DNA of 64,000 nucleotides. Origin: Bordetella petrii. Lineage in GTDB: Bacteria > Pseudomonadota > Gammaproteobacteria > Burkholderiales > Burkholderiaceae_B. This document shows, in pieces, positions 25,473 to 34,120 of the stretch. The stretch lies in assembly GCF_000067205.1 (NCBI RefSeq), contig NC_010170.1, forward strand, positions 4,960,001-5,024,000, in the 5' to 3' direction. The stretch's first letter is position 1; every line of letters begins with the position of its first letter. The notes under the pieces are model-generated. The model saw nothing but the letters and a program-made list of their open reading frames with translations. It made no database searches and was not told where the DNA came from. Position numbers and translations under genes: made by a program.

Positions 25473-26798
25473 ATGGCAACGAGTAAGCCCGCAAGCATAG
25501 CTATGATTTCCTTGGGCTGTCCCAAGGCCCTGGTCGACTCCGAACGCATCCTCACCCAACTGCGGACCGAAGGCTATCAGGTCACGCCCAGCTACGACGA
25601 CGCCGACGTGGTGGTCGTCAACACCTGCGGCTTCATCGACAGCGCCAAGGCCGAATCGCTCGAAGCCATTGGCGAAGCCATCGCCGAGAACGGCAAGGTA
25701 ATCGTCACCGGCTGCATGGGCGTCGAAGAGTCGGTAATCCGCGAAATACACCCCAGCGTGCTGGCCGTGACCGGCCCGCAGCAGTACGAGCAGGTCGTGC
25801 TCGAAGTGCACCGGGCCGCGCCGCCGAAGGCCGACCATAACCCCTATGTCGACCTGGTGCCGCCGCAGGGCGTGAAGCTGACGCCGCGCCACTATGCCTA
25901 CCTGAAGATTTCCGAGGGCTGCAACCACCGCTGCAGCTTCTGCATCATTCCGTCCATGCGCGGCGACCTGGTCAGCCGGCCGGTGGGCGACGTGCTGAGC
26001 GAGGCCGAACGGCTGGTCAAGGCAGGCGTGAAAGAACTGCTGGTAATTTCGCAAGACACCAGCGCCTATGGGGTCGACCTGAAATACCGCAGCGGCTTCT
26101 GGAACGGACGCCCCATCAAGACGCGCATGACCGAGCTCTGTGCGGCCTTGTCCGAACTGGGCGTCTGGACGCGCCTGCACTACGTGTACCCGTACCCGCA
26201 CGTCGACGAGGTGATCCCGCTGATGGCGCAGGGCAAGGTGCTGCCCTACCTGGATATCCCCTTCCAGCACGCCAGCCCGCGCATCCTGAAGGCCATGAAG
26301 CGCCCGGCCTTCGAAGATAAGACCCTGGCGCGCATCAAGCGCTGGCGCGAAGAATGCCCCGACCTCACCCTGCGCTCCACGTTCATCGTGGGCTTCCCGG
26401 GCGAAACCGAGGCCGACTTCCAGTACCTGCTCGACTGGATGAGCGAAGCGCAGCTCGACCGCGTAGGCTGTTTCCAGTATTCGCCGGTAAACGGCGCGCC
26501 CGCCAACGAACTGGACGGCGCCGTGCCCGATGAGGTCAAGCAAGAGCGCTGGGACCGCTTCATGGCGCACCAGCAGGCCATCTCGGCCGCCCGCCTGCAA
26601 ACCCGCGTGGGCCGCGAGATCGACGTGCTGATCGACGAAGTGAACGCCGACGGCGCGGTGGGCCGATCCAGCGCCGACGCGCCCGAAATCGACGGCTGCG
26701 TGTATGTCGGCAACGCCGCCACGCTGCGGCCAGGGGACATGGCGCGCGTGCGCATCACCGCCGCCGACGAATACGACCTGCACGGCGACGCAGTCTAG
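25473..26798 (+). CDS. rimO: ribosomal protein S12 methylthiotransferase RimO
   Basis: A 441-aa radical-SAM enzyme that adds a methylthio group to the conserved Asp88 of ribosomal protein S12. The N-terminal UPF0004 domain has the auxiliary cluster ligands C16, C52 and C81 (SLGCPKALVDSE, NTCGF, TGCMG). The radical-SAM motif CNHRCSFC (C150, C154, C157) and a C-terminal TRAM domain (about 370-441) follow. Length is typical. It is transcribed alone from an AT-rich upstream stretch (about 25415-25460) and converges on the ferritin-like gene across a 323-bp structured region. Confidence 0.97.
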   Translation: MATSKPASIAMISLGCPKALVDSERILTQLRTEGYQVTPSYDDADVVVVNTCGFIDSAKAESLEAIGEAIAENGKVIVTGCMGVEESVIREIHPSVLAVTGPQQYEQVVLEVHRAAPPKADHNPYVDLVPPQGVKLTPRHYAYLKISEGCNHRCSFCIIPSMRGDLVSRPVGDVLSEAERLVKAGVKELLVISQDTSAYGVDLKYRSGFWNGRPIKTRMTELCAALSELGVWTRLHYVYPYPHVDEVIPLMAQGKVLPYLDIPFQHASPRILKAMKRPAFEDKTLARIKRWREECPDLTLRSTFIVGFPGETEADFQYLLDWMSEAQLDRVGCFQYSPVNGAPANELDGAVPDEVKQERWDRFMAHQQAISAARLQTRVGREIDVLIDEVNADGAVGRSSADAPEIDGCVYVGNAATLRPGDMARVRITAADEYDLHGDAV

Positions 26799-27121
26799 CC
26801 CCCCTTTCACGCGCCAGCCGACAGACTGCCCAAACCAGCGCCCCAGCGCCTTTCACCAACCCGAGTCCCGCGCCGTCCGGCCAGGCGGCGCGGGCGCGTT
26901 GGGCGGCGGGGCAGCCTGCGCAGCAGGCCGAGGGCGCCTGCATGCGCCCGAGCCCGACGCACGGGCGCCAGCGCCGCCTGGCCGGACGGCGCGGGGCGCC
27001 CCAAGAAAGAACGGACGCAACAACGGTAGGCGCAACCAAGACCGGACCGAACCGAACCGAACGCCAAAACCAACCGCCCACTCGTCCGCCCCGGGAGTCG
27101 CCCTCCGCTCACGCCCGCACG
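26799..27121. other. 323-bp convergent intergenic region with a large inverted repeat
   Basis: Between the stops of rimO and the ferritin-like gene the sequence is very GC-rich and has no convincing ORF. Two 25-bp arms at 26867-26891 and 26971-26995 are perfect reverse complements (core GCCGTCCGGCCAGGCGGC), separated by 79 bp that contain smaller hairpins such as GCCTGC-GCA-GCAGGC. After 27000 the sequence shifts to a repetitive ACCGAACCGAACC-type stretch. It could be a bidirectional terminator, a structured RNA or a decayed mobile element. Confidence 0.6.
26867..26995. repeat. 25-bp perfect inverted repeat with 79-bp loop
   Basis: The arms read CCCGCGCCGTCCGGCCAGGC... and its exact reverse complement. 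Folding gives a long stem capped by a branched structure. The size and perfection exceed an ordinary terminator and resemble the ends of a miniature element, but no flanking target duplication was recognised. Confidence 0.65.
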
Positions 27122-27679
27122 TCAACTCCTCGCCAGGAAATCCGACAAATCATCGGCGTGCTCTTCCTCCACGGCCAGAATCTCTTCCAGCAGCCGGCGC
27201 GTCGTGGGGTCTTTATCGCCCACGTAGTCGACCATCTGGCGATAACTGTCGATGGCGATGCGCTCGGCGATCAGGTTTTCCTTGATCATCTCGGTCAGCG
27301 TATTGGCTTCGACATACTCCGAGTGGCTGCGCTCCAGCAGCCCCACCGGAGACAGATTGGGCTCGCCACCCAGTTGCACAATGCGCTCGGCAATGCGGTC
27401 GGCGTGGCTGAGCTCCTCGGCGGCGTGCTCGGCGAACTCGGCCGCCACGGGCTCGGCATTCAACCCGCGCGCCATGAAATAGTGGCGCTTGTAGCGCAGC
27501 ACACAGACCACTTCTGTAGCCAGGGCTTCATTCAGCAGCTTCAGCACGGCCTCGCGGTCGGCCCGGTAGCCCTCGGTGACCGCGCCGGACTCGATATCCT
27601 GGCGCGCCCGGGCGCGTATCGCGGCCACGTCCATGTCGAACGACCCCTGGCGGGACTGGGATTCAGATGTTTGCGGCAT
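27122..27679 (-). CDS. ferritin-like / bacterioferritin-type diiron protein
   Basis: A 185-aa four-helix protein. Ligand-like residues are placed as in bacterioferritin/Dps relatives: E56 in EALATEVVCVL, E89 and H92 in EELSHADRIAERI, E139 in NLIAERIAID, and E172/H174 in EEEHADDL. It lacks the haem-binding Met arrangement of true bacterioferritin as far as can be judged, so it is best called a ferritin-like protein storing or oxidising iron. ATG 27679 follows an AAGGAG site. It is divergent from the LOG gene, with about 200 bp of promoter region between. Confidence 0.9.
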   Translation of the reverse strand: MPQTSESQSRQGSFDMDVAAIRARARQDIESGAVTEGYRADREAVLKLLNEALATEVVCVLRYKRHYFMARGLNAEPVAAEFAEHAAEELSHADRIAERIVQLGGEPNLSPVGLLERSHSEYVEANTLTEMIKENLIAERIAIDSYRQMVDYVGDKDPTTRRLLEEILAVEEEHADDLSDFLARS

Positions 27680-27887
27680 ATTGTTGGCTCCTTCGTTTAT
27701 GTGGCGCGGGGCAACACAAACAACGCCCCCGGGCGCCTGCCAACCCAGTGTATCGACGCTGCCGTGCCCAGGCTGTGTCTAAACATTGCCTGGTCTATCT
27801 GGGGTGCGTCCCCAAGTTGCGTAAACTAGTTACTGAATCCCAGCCAAAATTCGCTGCAACTTTGTAACTGGCTCTTATCTGCCGACC

Positions 27888-28475
27888 ATGAAACTGAAGA
27901 ACATATGTGTTTATTGCGGCTCCAATGGCGGCCGCATTCCTGCCTACGCCGACGGCGCGCGCGAACTGGCCCGTGAACTGGTGCGCCGCGATATAGGCCT
28001 GGTGTACGGCGGGGCCAGCGTGGGCATCATGGGCATCGTGGCCGATGCCGTCATGGCCGAGGGCGGCCGCGTCATCGGCATTATTCCCGAGCCGCTGATG
28101 CGCAAAGAACTGGGCCATTCCGGCCTGACCGAACTGCACGTGGTGCAGTCCATGCACGAACGCAAGACCATGATGGCCGAACGCGCCGACGGCTTCGTGG
28201 CGCTGCCCGGCGGCGCGGGCACGCTGGAAGAAATTTTCGAGACCTGGACCTGGGCCCAGCTGGGCATGCACGAAAAACCGTGCGGCCTGCTGAACATCGC
28301 CGGCTACTACGACCAGCTGGCCGGGTTCCTGGATCATGCCGTGCAGGAGTCGTTCATGCGCGCCGAGCATCGCGCCATGCTGGTCGTGGAAAGCCAGCCC
28401 GCCGCGCTGCTGGACCGCTACGCCGCCTACCAGCCGCCCACCGTGTCCAAATGGATCGACCCCGGCGAACATTGA
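27888..28475 (+). CDS. LOG family protein (cytokinin riboside 5'-monophosphate phosphoribohydrolase-like)
   Basis: A 195-aa protein of the TIGR00730/LOG group. The hallmark PGGAGTLEEIFE is present, along with VYGGASVGIMG and GYYDQLAGFLDHAV. Members hydrolyse nucleoside 5'-monophosphates (AMP-like or cytokinin ribotides) to base and ribose phosphate. In bacteria the physiological role is usually unclear. It is followed on the same strand by an NTF2-like protein gene (30 bp) and a HAD phosphatase. Confidence 0.93.
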   Translation: MKLKNICVYCGSNGGRIPAYADGARELARELVRRDIGLVYGGASVGIMGIVADAVMAEGGRVIGIIPEPLMRKELGHSGLTELHVVQSMHERKTMMAERADGFVALPGGAGTLEEIFETWTWAQLGMHEKPCGLLNIAGYYDQLAGFLDHAVQESFMRAEHRAMLVVESQPAALLDRYAAYQPPTVSKWIDPGEH

Positions 28476-28505
28476 ACTGAACCTCGTCTATCGGGTATTT
28501 CCGCC

Positions 28506-29096
28506 ATGCCAACAGCTACGGTCACCCCAGCCAGTACGGCGTCCTTGATGCGCGACTACCTGCGCGCCAAGGACGAAAACCGCCCCCTGTATATGGCGCG
28601 CGCCTTCGCCGCCGACGCAGTGCTGAAGATGACGCTGCGCACCCAGGCCATCGCCTTCCCGCCCGAAGCGCGCGGCCGCGAGGCCATTACCGACGCCCTG
28701 GTGCGCACCTTCGGCCAGACCTACGAAAACGTCTTCACGTTCTACCTGGCCCATCCGGGCGCAGACGCGGTGCTGCCCGATTACACCTGTGACTGGTTCG
28801 TGGGCATGACCGAGAAGGCCACCGGCCAGGTGCGCGTGGGCTGCGGCAGCTACGACTGGGAGTTCCAGCCTTCGCCCCACCTGGCGCGCCGGCTGACGAT
28901 CACCATCGAGACCATGCTCAGCCTGCCGCCCGACACGGCGCCTGCAGTGTTTGCCTGGCTGACCGCGCTGCCCTACCCCTGGACTGACGCACAGCGCCTG
29001 GTGAACAGCGCGCCTCCCATCGAGGCGCTGGCCCCGGTCATGCATTGGGTGCGCCGCGCCGATCGCGACGCTTATCCGGTGGACGGCACCGCTTGA
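28506..29096 (+). CDS. NTF2-like / SnoaL-type protein of unknown function
   Basis: A 196-aa protein. Segments such as YLRAKDENRPLYMARAF, FPPEARGREAITDALVRTFG and TCDWFVGMTEKATGQVRVG resemble the cone-shaped NTF2-like fold used by many small enzymes and binding proteins. No catalytic signature is decisive. It sits between a LOG gene and a HAD phosphatase whose TTG start overlaps its stop codon, so the three may form one transcript concerned with nucleotide or small-phosphate metabolism; that is inference from order only. Confidence 0.65.
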   Translation: MPTATVTPASTASLMRDYLRAKDENRPLYMARAFAADAVLKMTLRTQAIAFPPEARGREAITDALVRTFGQTYENVFTFYLAHPGADAVLPDYTCDWFVGMTEKATGQVRVGCGSYDWEFQPSPHLARRLTITIETMLSLPPDTAPAVFAWLTALPYPWTDAQRLVNSAPPIEALAPVMHWVRRADRDAYPVDGTA

Positions 29097-29725
29097 AATA
29101 CGATCTGGCGGCATTCGATTTCGACGGCACGCTGGCCGACACCCTGCCCTGGTTCGAATCCATTCTGGACAGCGTGGCCGACAAGTACGGCTTTCGCAAG
29201 GCCGATGCGGCCGAGCGCGCCCGGCTGCGCCATCACAGTGCGCACGACATCCTGAAGATACTGGGCATTCCCATGTGGAAAATGCCGGCCATCATGACGC
29301 ACGTGCGCCAGCTGATGCGCGAAGTCGACCCGAGCGTGCGGCTGTTCGACGGCATGGCCGAGGCCCTGACCCAGGTGCGCGCCAGCGGCCTGCGGCTGGC
29401 CGTGGTGAGCTCGAACTCGGCCGCCAACGTGCGGCGGGTGCTGGGGCCGCAGGCCGCCGAATGGTTCGACGATTTCGAGTGCGGCACCGACATGTTCGGC
29501 AAGGCGGCCAAGCTGAAGCGGCTGCTGGCGCGACACCAGGTGGCGCCGCAGCGCTGCGTGCTGGTGGGCGATGAAATGCGCGACATCGACGCCGCGCGCA
29601 AAGCCGGCGTGCGCGCGGCCGCCGTGGCGTGGGGCTACAACCATGTGGATGCGTTGCGCACCCACAATCCGGACGACATCATCCTGGCCGTGGCCGACCT
29701 GCCGGCCGTCCTTACTCGCTCTTGA
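29093..29725 (+). CDS. HAD superfamily hydrolase (phosphatase)
   Basis: A 210-aa HAD hydrolase. The nucleophile motif DFDGTLADT is at residues 9-17; motif II is VVSSNS, the conserved Lys lies in KLKRLL and motif IV is VGDEMRDIDAARKAG. The start is taken as TTG 29093 (KYDLAAFDFDG), which overlaps the TGA of the upstream gene and has GGTGGA before it. No upstream ATG gives a family-like N-terminus. Substrate is probably a small phosphate ester such as phosphoglycolate. The 3' end overlaps the convergent fmt gene by 14 bp. Confidence 0.9.
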   Translation: MKYDLAAFDFDGTLADTLPWFESILDSVADKYGFRKADAAERARLRHHSAHDILKILGIPMWKMPAIMTHVRQLMREVDPSVRLFDGMAEALTQVRASGLRLAVVSSNSAANVRRVLGPQAAEWFDDFECGTDMFGKAAKLKRLLARHQVAPQRCVLVGDEMRDIDAARKAGVRAAAVAWGYNHVDALRTHNPDDIILAVADLPAVLTRS

Positions 29726-30674
29726 GCGGGTGCGCGGGCGGCTGCCAGCCTCGCACGAATACGTCCACGGGCTGGCGCTTGCCGCCGGCCTTCTGCAATT
29801 CGAGCAGGCGCAGCACGCCCGATCCCGTGGCGATGTCGATGCCCTCGGGGCCTGCGCGCAACACGCTGCCGGGCGCCTGGGCGGCCGATGCGTCCAACGC
29901 CTGCGCGCGCCATACCTTGACCGGTTCATCCAGCCCCGGCAGGCGCAGCGTGGCGCCCGGCACGGGGTTGAACGCGCGCACGCGCCGGGCCAGCAGCGCG
30001 GCGGGCTGGGCGCAATCGAGCGCGGCTTGCGCCTTGTCCAGCTTGGCGGCATAGGTAACGCCATCTGCCGGCTGGGGCCGGGCCGGCAGGTTGCCGGCCT
30101 GCAAGGCCGCCAGCGCCTGCACAATAGCCTGCCCGCCGGCGGCGGCCAGCGCATCGTGCAATTGCGCGGCGGTATCGGCGGCGCCGATGGGCACGCGGTG
30201 TTCGAGCAGCATGTCGCCCGTATCCAGGCCTTCGTCCATCTGCATGATGGTCACCCCGGTCTGGGTGTCGCCGGCTTCAATGGCGCGCTGGATGGGCGCT
30301 GCGCCGCGCCAGCGCGGCAGCAGGCTGGCATGAATGTTCAGGCAGCCGCGCGGCGGCAGCGCCAGGGTCCAGGCCGGCAGGATCAAGCCGTAGGCCGCCA
30401 CCACCATGACTTCGGGCGCGGCCTGGCGCAGTTGCGCCTGGGCCTGCGCGGCGTCATCGGGGTAGCGCCCGTCCAGCCGCAGGCTGCGAGGCTGCGCCAC
30501 CTCGATGCCGGCCGCCAGGGCAGCCTGCTTGACGGGGCTGGGCGTCAGCTTCAGGCCGCGGCCGGCGGGCCGGTCGGGCTGGGTCAACACCAGGGGAATA
30601 TCGTGGCCGGCAGCCAGCAGGGCGTCGAGCGCGACGCGGGCGAATTCCGGCGTTCCGGCAAAAACCAGGCGCAT
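29712..30674 (-). CDS. fmt: methionyl-tRNA formyltransferase
   Basis: A 320-aa enzyme that formylates initiator Met-tRNA using 10-formyl-THF. The N-terminal formyl-transferase domain starts MRLVFAGTPEFARVAL and contains AAYGLILP and NIHASLLPRWRGAAPIQ; the C-terminal tRNA-binding domain has RRVRAFNPVPGA and GSVL. ATG 30674 is clear. It follows def by 5 bp (same strand), the classic def-fmt pair for start and processing of formyl-methionine proteins. Its stop overlaps the convergent HAD gene. Confidence 0.97.
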   Translation of the reverse strand: MRLVFAGTPEFARVALDALLAAGHDIPLVLTQPDRPAGRGLKLTPSPVKQAALAAGIEVAQPRSLRLDGRYPDDAAQAQAQLRQAAPEVMVVAAYGLILPAWTLALPPRGCLNIHASLLPRWRGAAPIQRAIEAGDTQTGVTIMQMDEGLDTGDMLLEHRVPIGAADTAAQLHDALAAAGGQAIVQALAALQAGNLPARPQPADGVTYAAKLDKAQAALDCAQPAALLARRVRAFNPVPGATLRLPGLDEPVKVWRAQALDASAAQAPGSVLRAGPEGIDIATGSGVLRLLELQKAGGKRQPVDVFVRGWQPPAHPLKSE

Positions 30675-30679
30675 GGGGA

Positions 30680-31192
30680 TCAGGCCCGCAGCGCTTCGCG
30701 CTCGGCTTTCTTCAGCTTGGTCTTGATGCGGTTCTGCTTCAGGCTGGACAAGTACTCGACGAACACCTTGCCGTCGAGGTGGTCGAGTTCGTGCTGCACG
30801 CACACTGCCAGCAAGCCCTCGGCCTCGGCTTCATAGGGATTGCCGTCAGCGTCCAGCGCCCGGTAGCGGATGCGCGCGGCGCGTTCGACCTCATCGTAAA
30901 TACCGGGCACCGACAGGCAGCCTTCTTCGTAGGTCTGCCGCTCGTCGCTTTTCCAGGTGATTTCGGGGTTGATCAGCACGCGCAGTTCGTTGCCTTCTTC
31001 GGAAACGTCGATGACGACCACGCGCTCGTGCACGTCGACCTGCGTAGCGGCCAGGCCGACGCCCGGCGCGTCGTACATGGTGTCGGCCATGTCGCGCACC
31101 AGTTTGCGGATGCGGTCATCCACTACCGCGACCGGCTTGGCCTTCTTGTGCAGGCGCGGATCGGGATAGTGCAGGATGGAAAGCAAAGCCAT
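30680..31192 (-). CDS. def: peptide deformylase
   Basis: A 170-aa iron/zinc hydrolase that removes the N-formyl group from nascent proteins. All three motifs are visible: GVGLAATQ, EEGCLSVPG and the metal site HELDHLDG. ATG 31192 (MALLSILHYPDPRL) is preferred over an in-frame TTG at 31201. An AT-rich stretch upstream (31195-31270) has TATGAT near 31224-31229 on the minus strand as a possible -10 element. It is divergent from dprA and co-transcribed with fmt. Confidence 0.97.
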   Translation of the reverse strand: MALLSILHYPDPRLHKKAKPVAVVDDRIRKLVRDMADTMYDAPGVGLAATQVDVHERVVVIDVSEEGNELRVLINPEITWKSDERQTYEEGCLSVPGIYDEVERAARIRYRALDADGNPYEAEAEGLLAVCVQHELDHLDGKVFVEYLSSLKQNRIKTKLKKAEREALRA

Positions 31193-31242
31193 GGCGAGCA
31201 AAAAAGTAATCTAGATTGACTTAATCATAATTCATCAGAAGC

Positions 31243-31270
31243 TTGATTTCTAATAGTTTTCGGCTAATAC
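31243..31270 (+). promoter_or_regulatory. predicted sigma70 promoter for dprA
   Basis: TTGATT (31243-31248) and TAATAC (31265-31270) are separated by 16 bp in an unusually AT-rich patch between def and dprA. Transcription would start near 31277, about 100 bp before the dprA ATG. The match is good but not perfect, and the region also serves def on the other strand. Confidence 0.45.
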
Positions 31271-31379
31271 GGCCATTACCGAGCGGCTCCGCAAGGCGCT
31301 TTTTTGGTCGCGCCGCGGCGCGCGGCCGTGCAGCGGCCATGCGAAACTAGCGAACCTTCGCAAGGCCCGCTGTCTCAAC

Positions 31380-32495
31380 ATGCCGCTTACGCATTCCCAT
31401 GCCGAACTGTCCGCCTGGCTGCGCCTGTCGCTAGAGCCGGGCCTGGGCCCGGCCAGCGTCTATCCGCTGCTGTCGGCGCTGGGCCTGCCCGAACAGATCT
31501 ACGCCCTGGGCGCCCCCGCCCTGGCCCGCCACGTGCCGCAAGACCTGGCGCGCCAACTGGCCGCGCCTGCCGGTTCCGACATGCAGGCGCAGATCGACCA
31601 GGCCCTGCAATGGGTCGAGCAGCCCGGCCACCATATATTGACCCTGGCCGACCCGGCCTATCCGCAAAGCCTGCTCACCATCGCCGATCCGCCCATCCTG
31701 CTGTATGTGAACGGCGATCCGGCGCGCCTGAACCTGCCGGCGCTGGCGGTGGTAGGCGCGCGCAGCGCCACGCCGGGCGGCTGTGACAACGCGCGCGCGT
31801 TCGCGCGCCACCTGGCCGGCCACGGCTGGTGCGTAGTCAGCGGCCTGGCGCTGGGCATCGACGCGGCCGCGCACGAAGGCGCACTGCTGGCCGGCCCCGC
31901 GGGCGCGGGCACCATCGCCGTCATGGGCACCGGCATCGACCGCGTCTATCCGGCCAGCCACCGCGAACTCGCCCATCGCATCGCCGCGCACGGCGCCCTG
32001 ATATCCGAGCTGCCTATGGGCATGGGGGCGCGGCCGCATCATTTTCCGCGCCGCAACCGCCTGGTGGCCGGACTGGCGCGAGGCGTGCTGGTGGTCGAGG
32101 CCGCGCGCCAGAGCGGTTCGCTGATCACGGCCCGGCTGGCCGGCGAAAGCGGCCGCGAGGTCTTCGCCATTCCGGGTTCGATTCATTCGCCCCTGTCACG
32201 CGGCTGTCATGCCCTGATCCGTCAGGGCGCCAAGCTGGTCGAAACCGCCCAGGACATCACCGACGAACTCGGCGGCGGCGCGCCCGTCGCCAGCCGCGAA
32301 ACGCCGTCCGCCCGCGCGGCGGCGCAGCCCGATACCCCCCTGCTGCGTGCCCTGGGACACGATCCGCTGCATCTGGACGCCCTGCAGGCGCGCACCGGCC
32401 TGGATGTCGCGACGCTGAACGCGCAGTTGCTCGAACTGGAACTGGCCGGGCGCGTGGCCCGGCTGGACGGCGGGCGGTTCCAGCGCCTGAAGTAG
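31380..32495 (+). CDS. dprA: DNA-processing protein DprA
   Basis: A 371-aa protein that protects incoming single-stranded DNA and loads RecA during transformation. The extended Rossmann fold is readable: VVGARSATPGG, VVSGLALGIDAAAHEGAL, GTGIDRVYPASH, PHHFPRRNRLVAGLARGVLVV and SGSLITARLA. The C-terminus (about 305-371) is the DprA winged helix. With comF upstream in the window this gives two competence-related genes, though both are also found in species not known to be competent. It is divergent from def-fmt, as in the common dprA/def/fmt neighbourhood. Confidence 0.95.
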   Translation: MPLTHSHAELSAWLRLSLEPGLGPASVYPLLSALGLPEQIYALGAPALARHVPQDLARQLAAPAGSDMQAQIDQALQWVEQPGHHILTLADPAYPQSLLTIADPPILLYVNGDPARLNLPALAVVGARSATPGGCDNARAFARHLAGHGWCVVSGLALGIDAAAHEGALLAGPAGAGTIAVMGTGIDRVYPASHRELAHRIAAHGALISELPMGMGARPHHFPRRNRLVAGLARGVLVVEAARQSGSLITARLAGESGREVFAIPGSIHSPLSRGCHALIRQGAKLVETAQDITDELGGGAPVASRETPSARAAAQPDTPLLRALGHDPLHLDALQARTGLDVATLNAQLLELELAGRVARLDGGRFQRLK

Positions 32496-32610
32496 CCGCC
32501 GGGGCAGTAGCGGCCTGGCGGCGGCGAAGCCGCCGGGCGGGACTACTATTATGATTATCGACATCCGTGCGCGCGCCCCGGCGCGGCGCCCATCAACTAC
32601 AGGAAGAGAC

Positions 32611-33519
32611 ATGCCGCTGCCCTCCCGCGTCAAGATCGTCGAGGTGTCGCCCCGCGACGGCCTTCAAAACGAAAAAGAACTGATATCCACCGATATCAAG
32701 GTAGAGCTGGTCGACCGCCTGACCGCCGCCGGCTTTCCCAACATCGAGGCCACCTCGTTCGTGTCGCCCAAATGGGTGCCGCAGATGGCCGATGCCACCG
32801 ACGTCATGGCGCGCATCCAGCGCAAGCCCGGCGTCATTTATTCGGTGCTGACCCCCAACATGAAGGGCCTGGAGGGCGCGCTGGCGGCCAAGGCCGACGA
32901 AGTCGTGATCTTCGGCGCGGCCAGCGAGGCGTTTTCGCAGAAGAACATCAACTGTTCCATCGCCGAATCAATCACCCGCTTCGAGCCCGTAGCCGAGGCG
33001 GCGCGCGCCGCGGGCGTGCGGCTGCGCGGCAGCATCAGCTGCGCGCTGGGCTGCCCGTACCAGGGCGAAGTGCCCATCGAGGCGGTGGTAGACGTGGCGC
33101 GCCGCTACGTGGCGTTGGGCTGCGACGAGATCGACGTCGCCGACACCATAGGCGTGGGCACGCCGCAGCGCGTGCGCGACGTCATGACCGCCGTGACCCA
33201 GGTGGTCGATCCGGGCCGGGTGTCGGGGCACTTCCATGACACCTACGGCCAGGCCCTGGCCAACATCCTGGCCGCGCTGGAAACCGGCATCAGCATCTTC
33301 CATACCTCGGTGGCCGGCCTGGGCGGCTGCCCGTACGCCAAAGGCGCCACCGGCAACGTAGCCACCGAAGACGTGCTGTACATGCTGCGCGGCCTGGGCA
33401 TAAATACCGGCATCGACTTCGACGCCGTGGTCGACATCGGCCAATGGATGTCGGCCCACCTGAATCGCAAGGGCGGCAGCCGGGCAGGCAACGCCGTGGC
33501 GGCCAAGCGCGCCGCCTGA
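32611..33519 (+). CDS. hydroxymethylglutaryl-CoA lyase-type enzyme
   Basis: A 302-aa TIM-barrel enzyme of the HMGL-like family. EVSPRDGLQNE near the N-terminus carries the metal-binding Asp, while HFHDTYGQALAN and the flexible catalytic-loop Cys in VAGLGGCPYAKGATGNVATED are diagnostic. It would cleave HMG-CoA to acetyl-CoA and acetoacetate, the last step of leucine breakdown, although related lyases act on similar acyl-CoAs. ATG 32611 is preceded by AGGAAGAG. No other leucine-catabolic genes are adjacent. Confidence 0.93.
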   Translation: MPLPSRVKIVEVSPRDGLQNEKELISTDIKVELVDRLTAAGFPNIEATSFVSPKWVPQMADATDVMARIQRKPGVIYSVLTPNMKGLEGALAAKADEVVIFGAASEAFSQKNINCSIAESITRFEPVAEAARAAGVRLRGSISCALGCPYQGEVPIEAVVDVARRYVALGCDEIDVADTIGVGTPQRVRDVMTAVTQVVDPGRVSGHFHDTYGQALANILAALETGISIFHTSVAGLGGCPYAKGATGNVATEDVLYMLRGLGINTGIDFDAVVDIGQWMSAHLNRKGGSRAGNAVAAKRAA

Positions 33520-33600
33520 GCGCGGAAAGCCACGTAGAATGCGCGCCAGGCAGGACCATCCGGTCTCTGCCCGAGCCGCGCCACCGGGAACCCGTCCGCC

Positions 33601-34077
33601 ATGAATTCGATCTTCAACCCCCCTTCCACGGACGAGCGCGAAGCGTTGCTGCGCGAAATCGGCCCGCTGCCGCTGTCGGGCCAGGCCTGGCCCGACTGGG
33701 TGCGCATCCTGGCCTGGATCATCCTGGCCATCATCGGGGTACAGATCGTGTCTTCGGCCATCCGCCTGCCGCCCGGCCAGGTCAGCGGGGTGCTGACCGC
33801 CATCGTGGTGCTGTGCTTCCTGGGGCTGGTGCTGGTGTCGTGGCACATGCAGAAATCCATCACCACCATCGACGAAACAGGCCTGCGCCAAACCTGGATC
33901 ACCCGGCGCGAAGTCGCCTGGCACGAAATCCAGTTCGCCAAGTTCGTGCCGCTGATGTTCTCGAAGCGACTGGTGGTGTTCACGCAGCGCGGCCGCCCGG
34001 TGGTGTTCCAGGGCGGCACCCGCGAATTGCAGATCGCCTTCGCAAAAATTTCGCTGCTGTACCGGCGCAAGCGCTAG
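33601..34077 (+). CDS. small membrane protein with a C-terminal PH-like domain, unknown function
   Basis: A 158-aa protein. Two hydrophobic helices are near 35-55 (ILAWIILAIIGVQIV) and 64-80 (VLTAIVVLCFLGLVLVS), followed by a basic, beta-rich cytosolic part (TTIDETGLRQTWITRREVAWHEIQFAKF, given here in pieces) that resembles the bacterial PH-like domain of many two-TM proteins. No function can be assigned. It is downstream of the HMGL gene (81 bp) and converges on the aminotransferase gene across a stable hairpin. Confidence 0.7.
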   Translation: MNSIFNPPSTDEREALLREIGPLPLSGQAWPDWVRILAWIILAIIGVQIVSSAIRLPPGQVSGVLTAIVVLCFLGLVLVSWHMQKSITTIDETGLRQTWITRREVAWHEIQFAKFVPLMFSKRLVVFTQRGRPVVFQGGTRELQIAFAKISLLYRRKR

Positions 34078-34096
34078 CGCGCCGAAAGCTCGCCCA

Positions 34097-34118
34097 CCCG
34101 CCGGCCAGACCCGGCGGG
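34097..34118. terminator. bidirectional terminator-like hairpin
   Basis: CCCGCCGG-CCAGAC-CCGGCGGG is a perfect 8-bp GC stem in the 43-bp gap between two convergent genes (stops at 34077 and 34121). No T-run follows on either side, so it may slow rather than fully end transcription. Confidence 0.5.
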
Positions 34119-34120
34119 CG

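Noticed and set aside
31304..31786. 160-codon ORF overlapping the dprA start
   Set aside because: Out of frame with dprA and Pro/Arg-rich; dprA with all its motifs explains the region.
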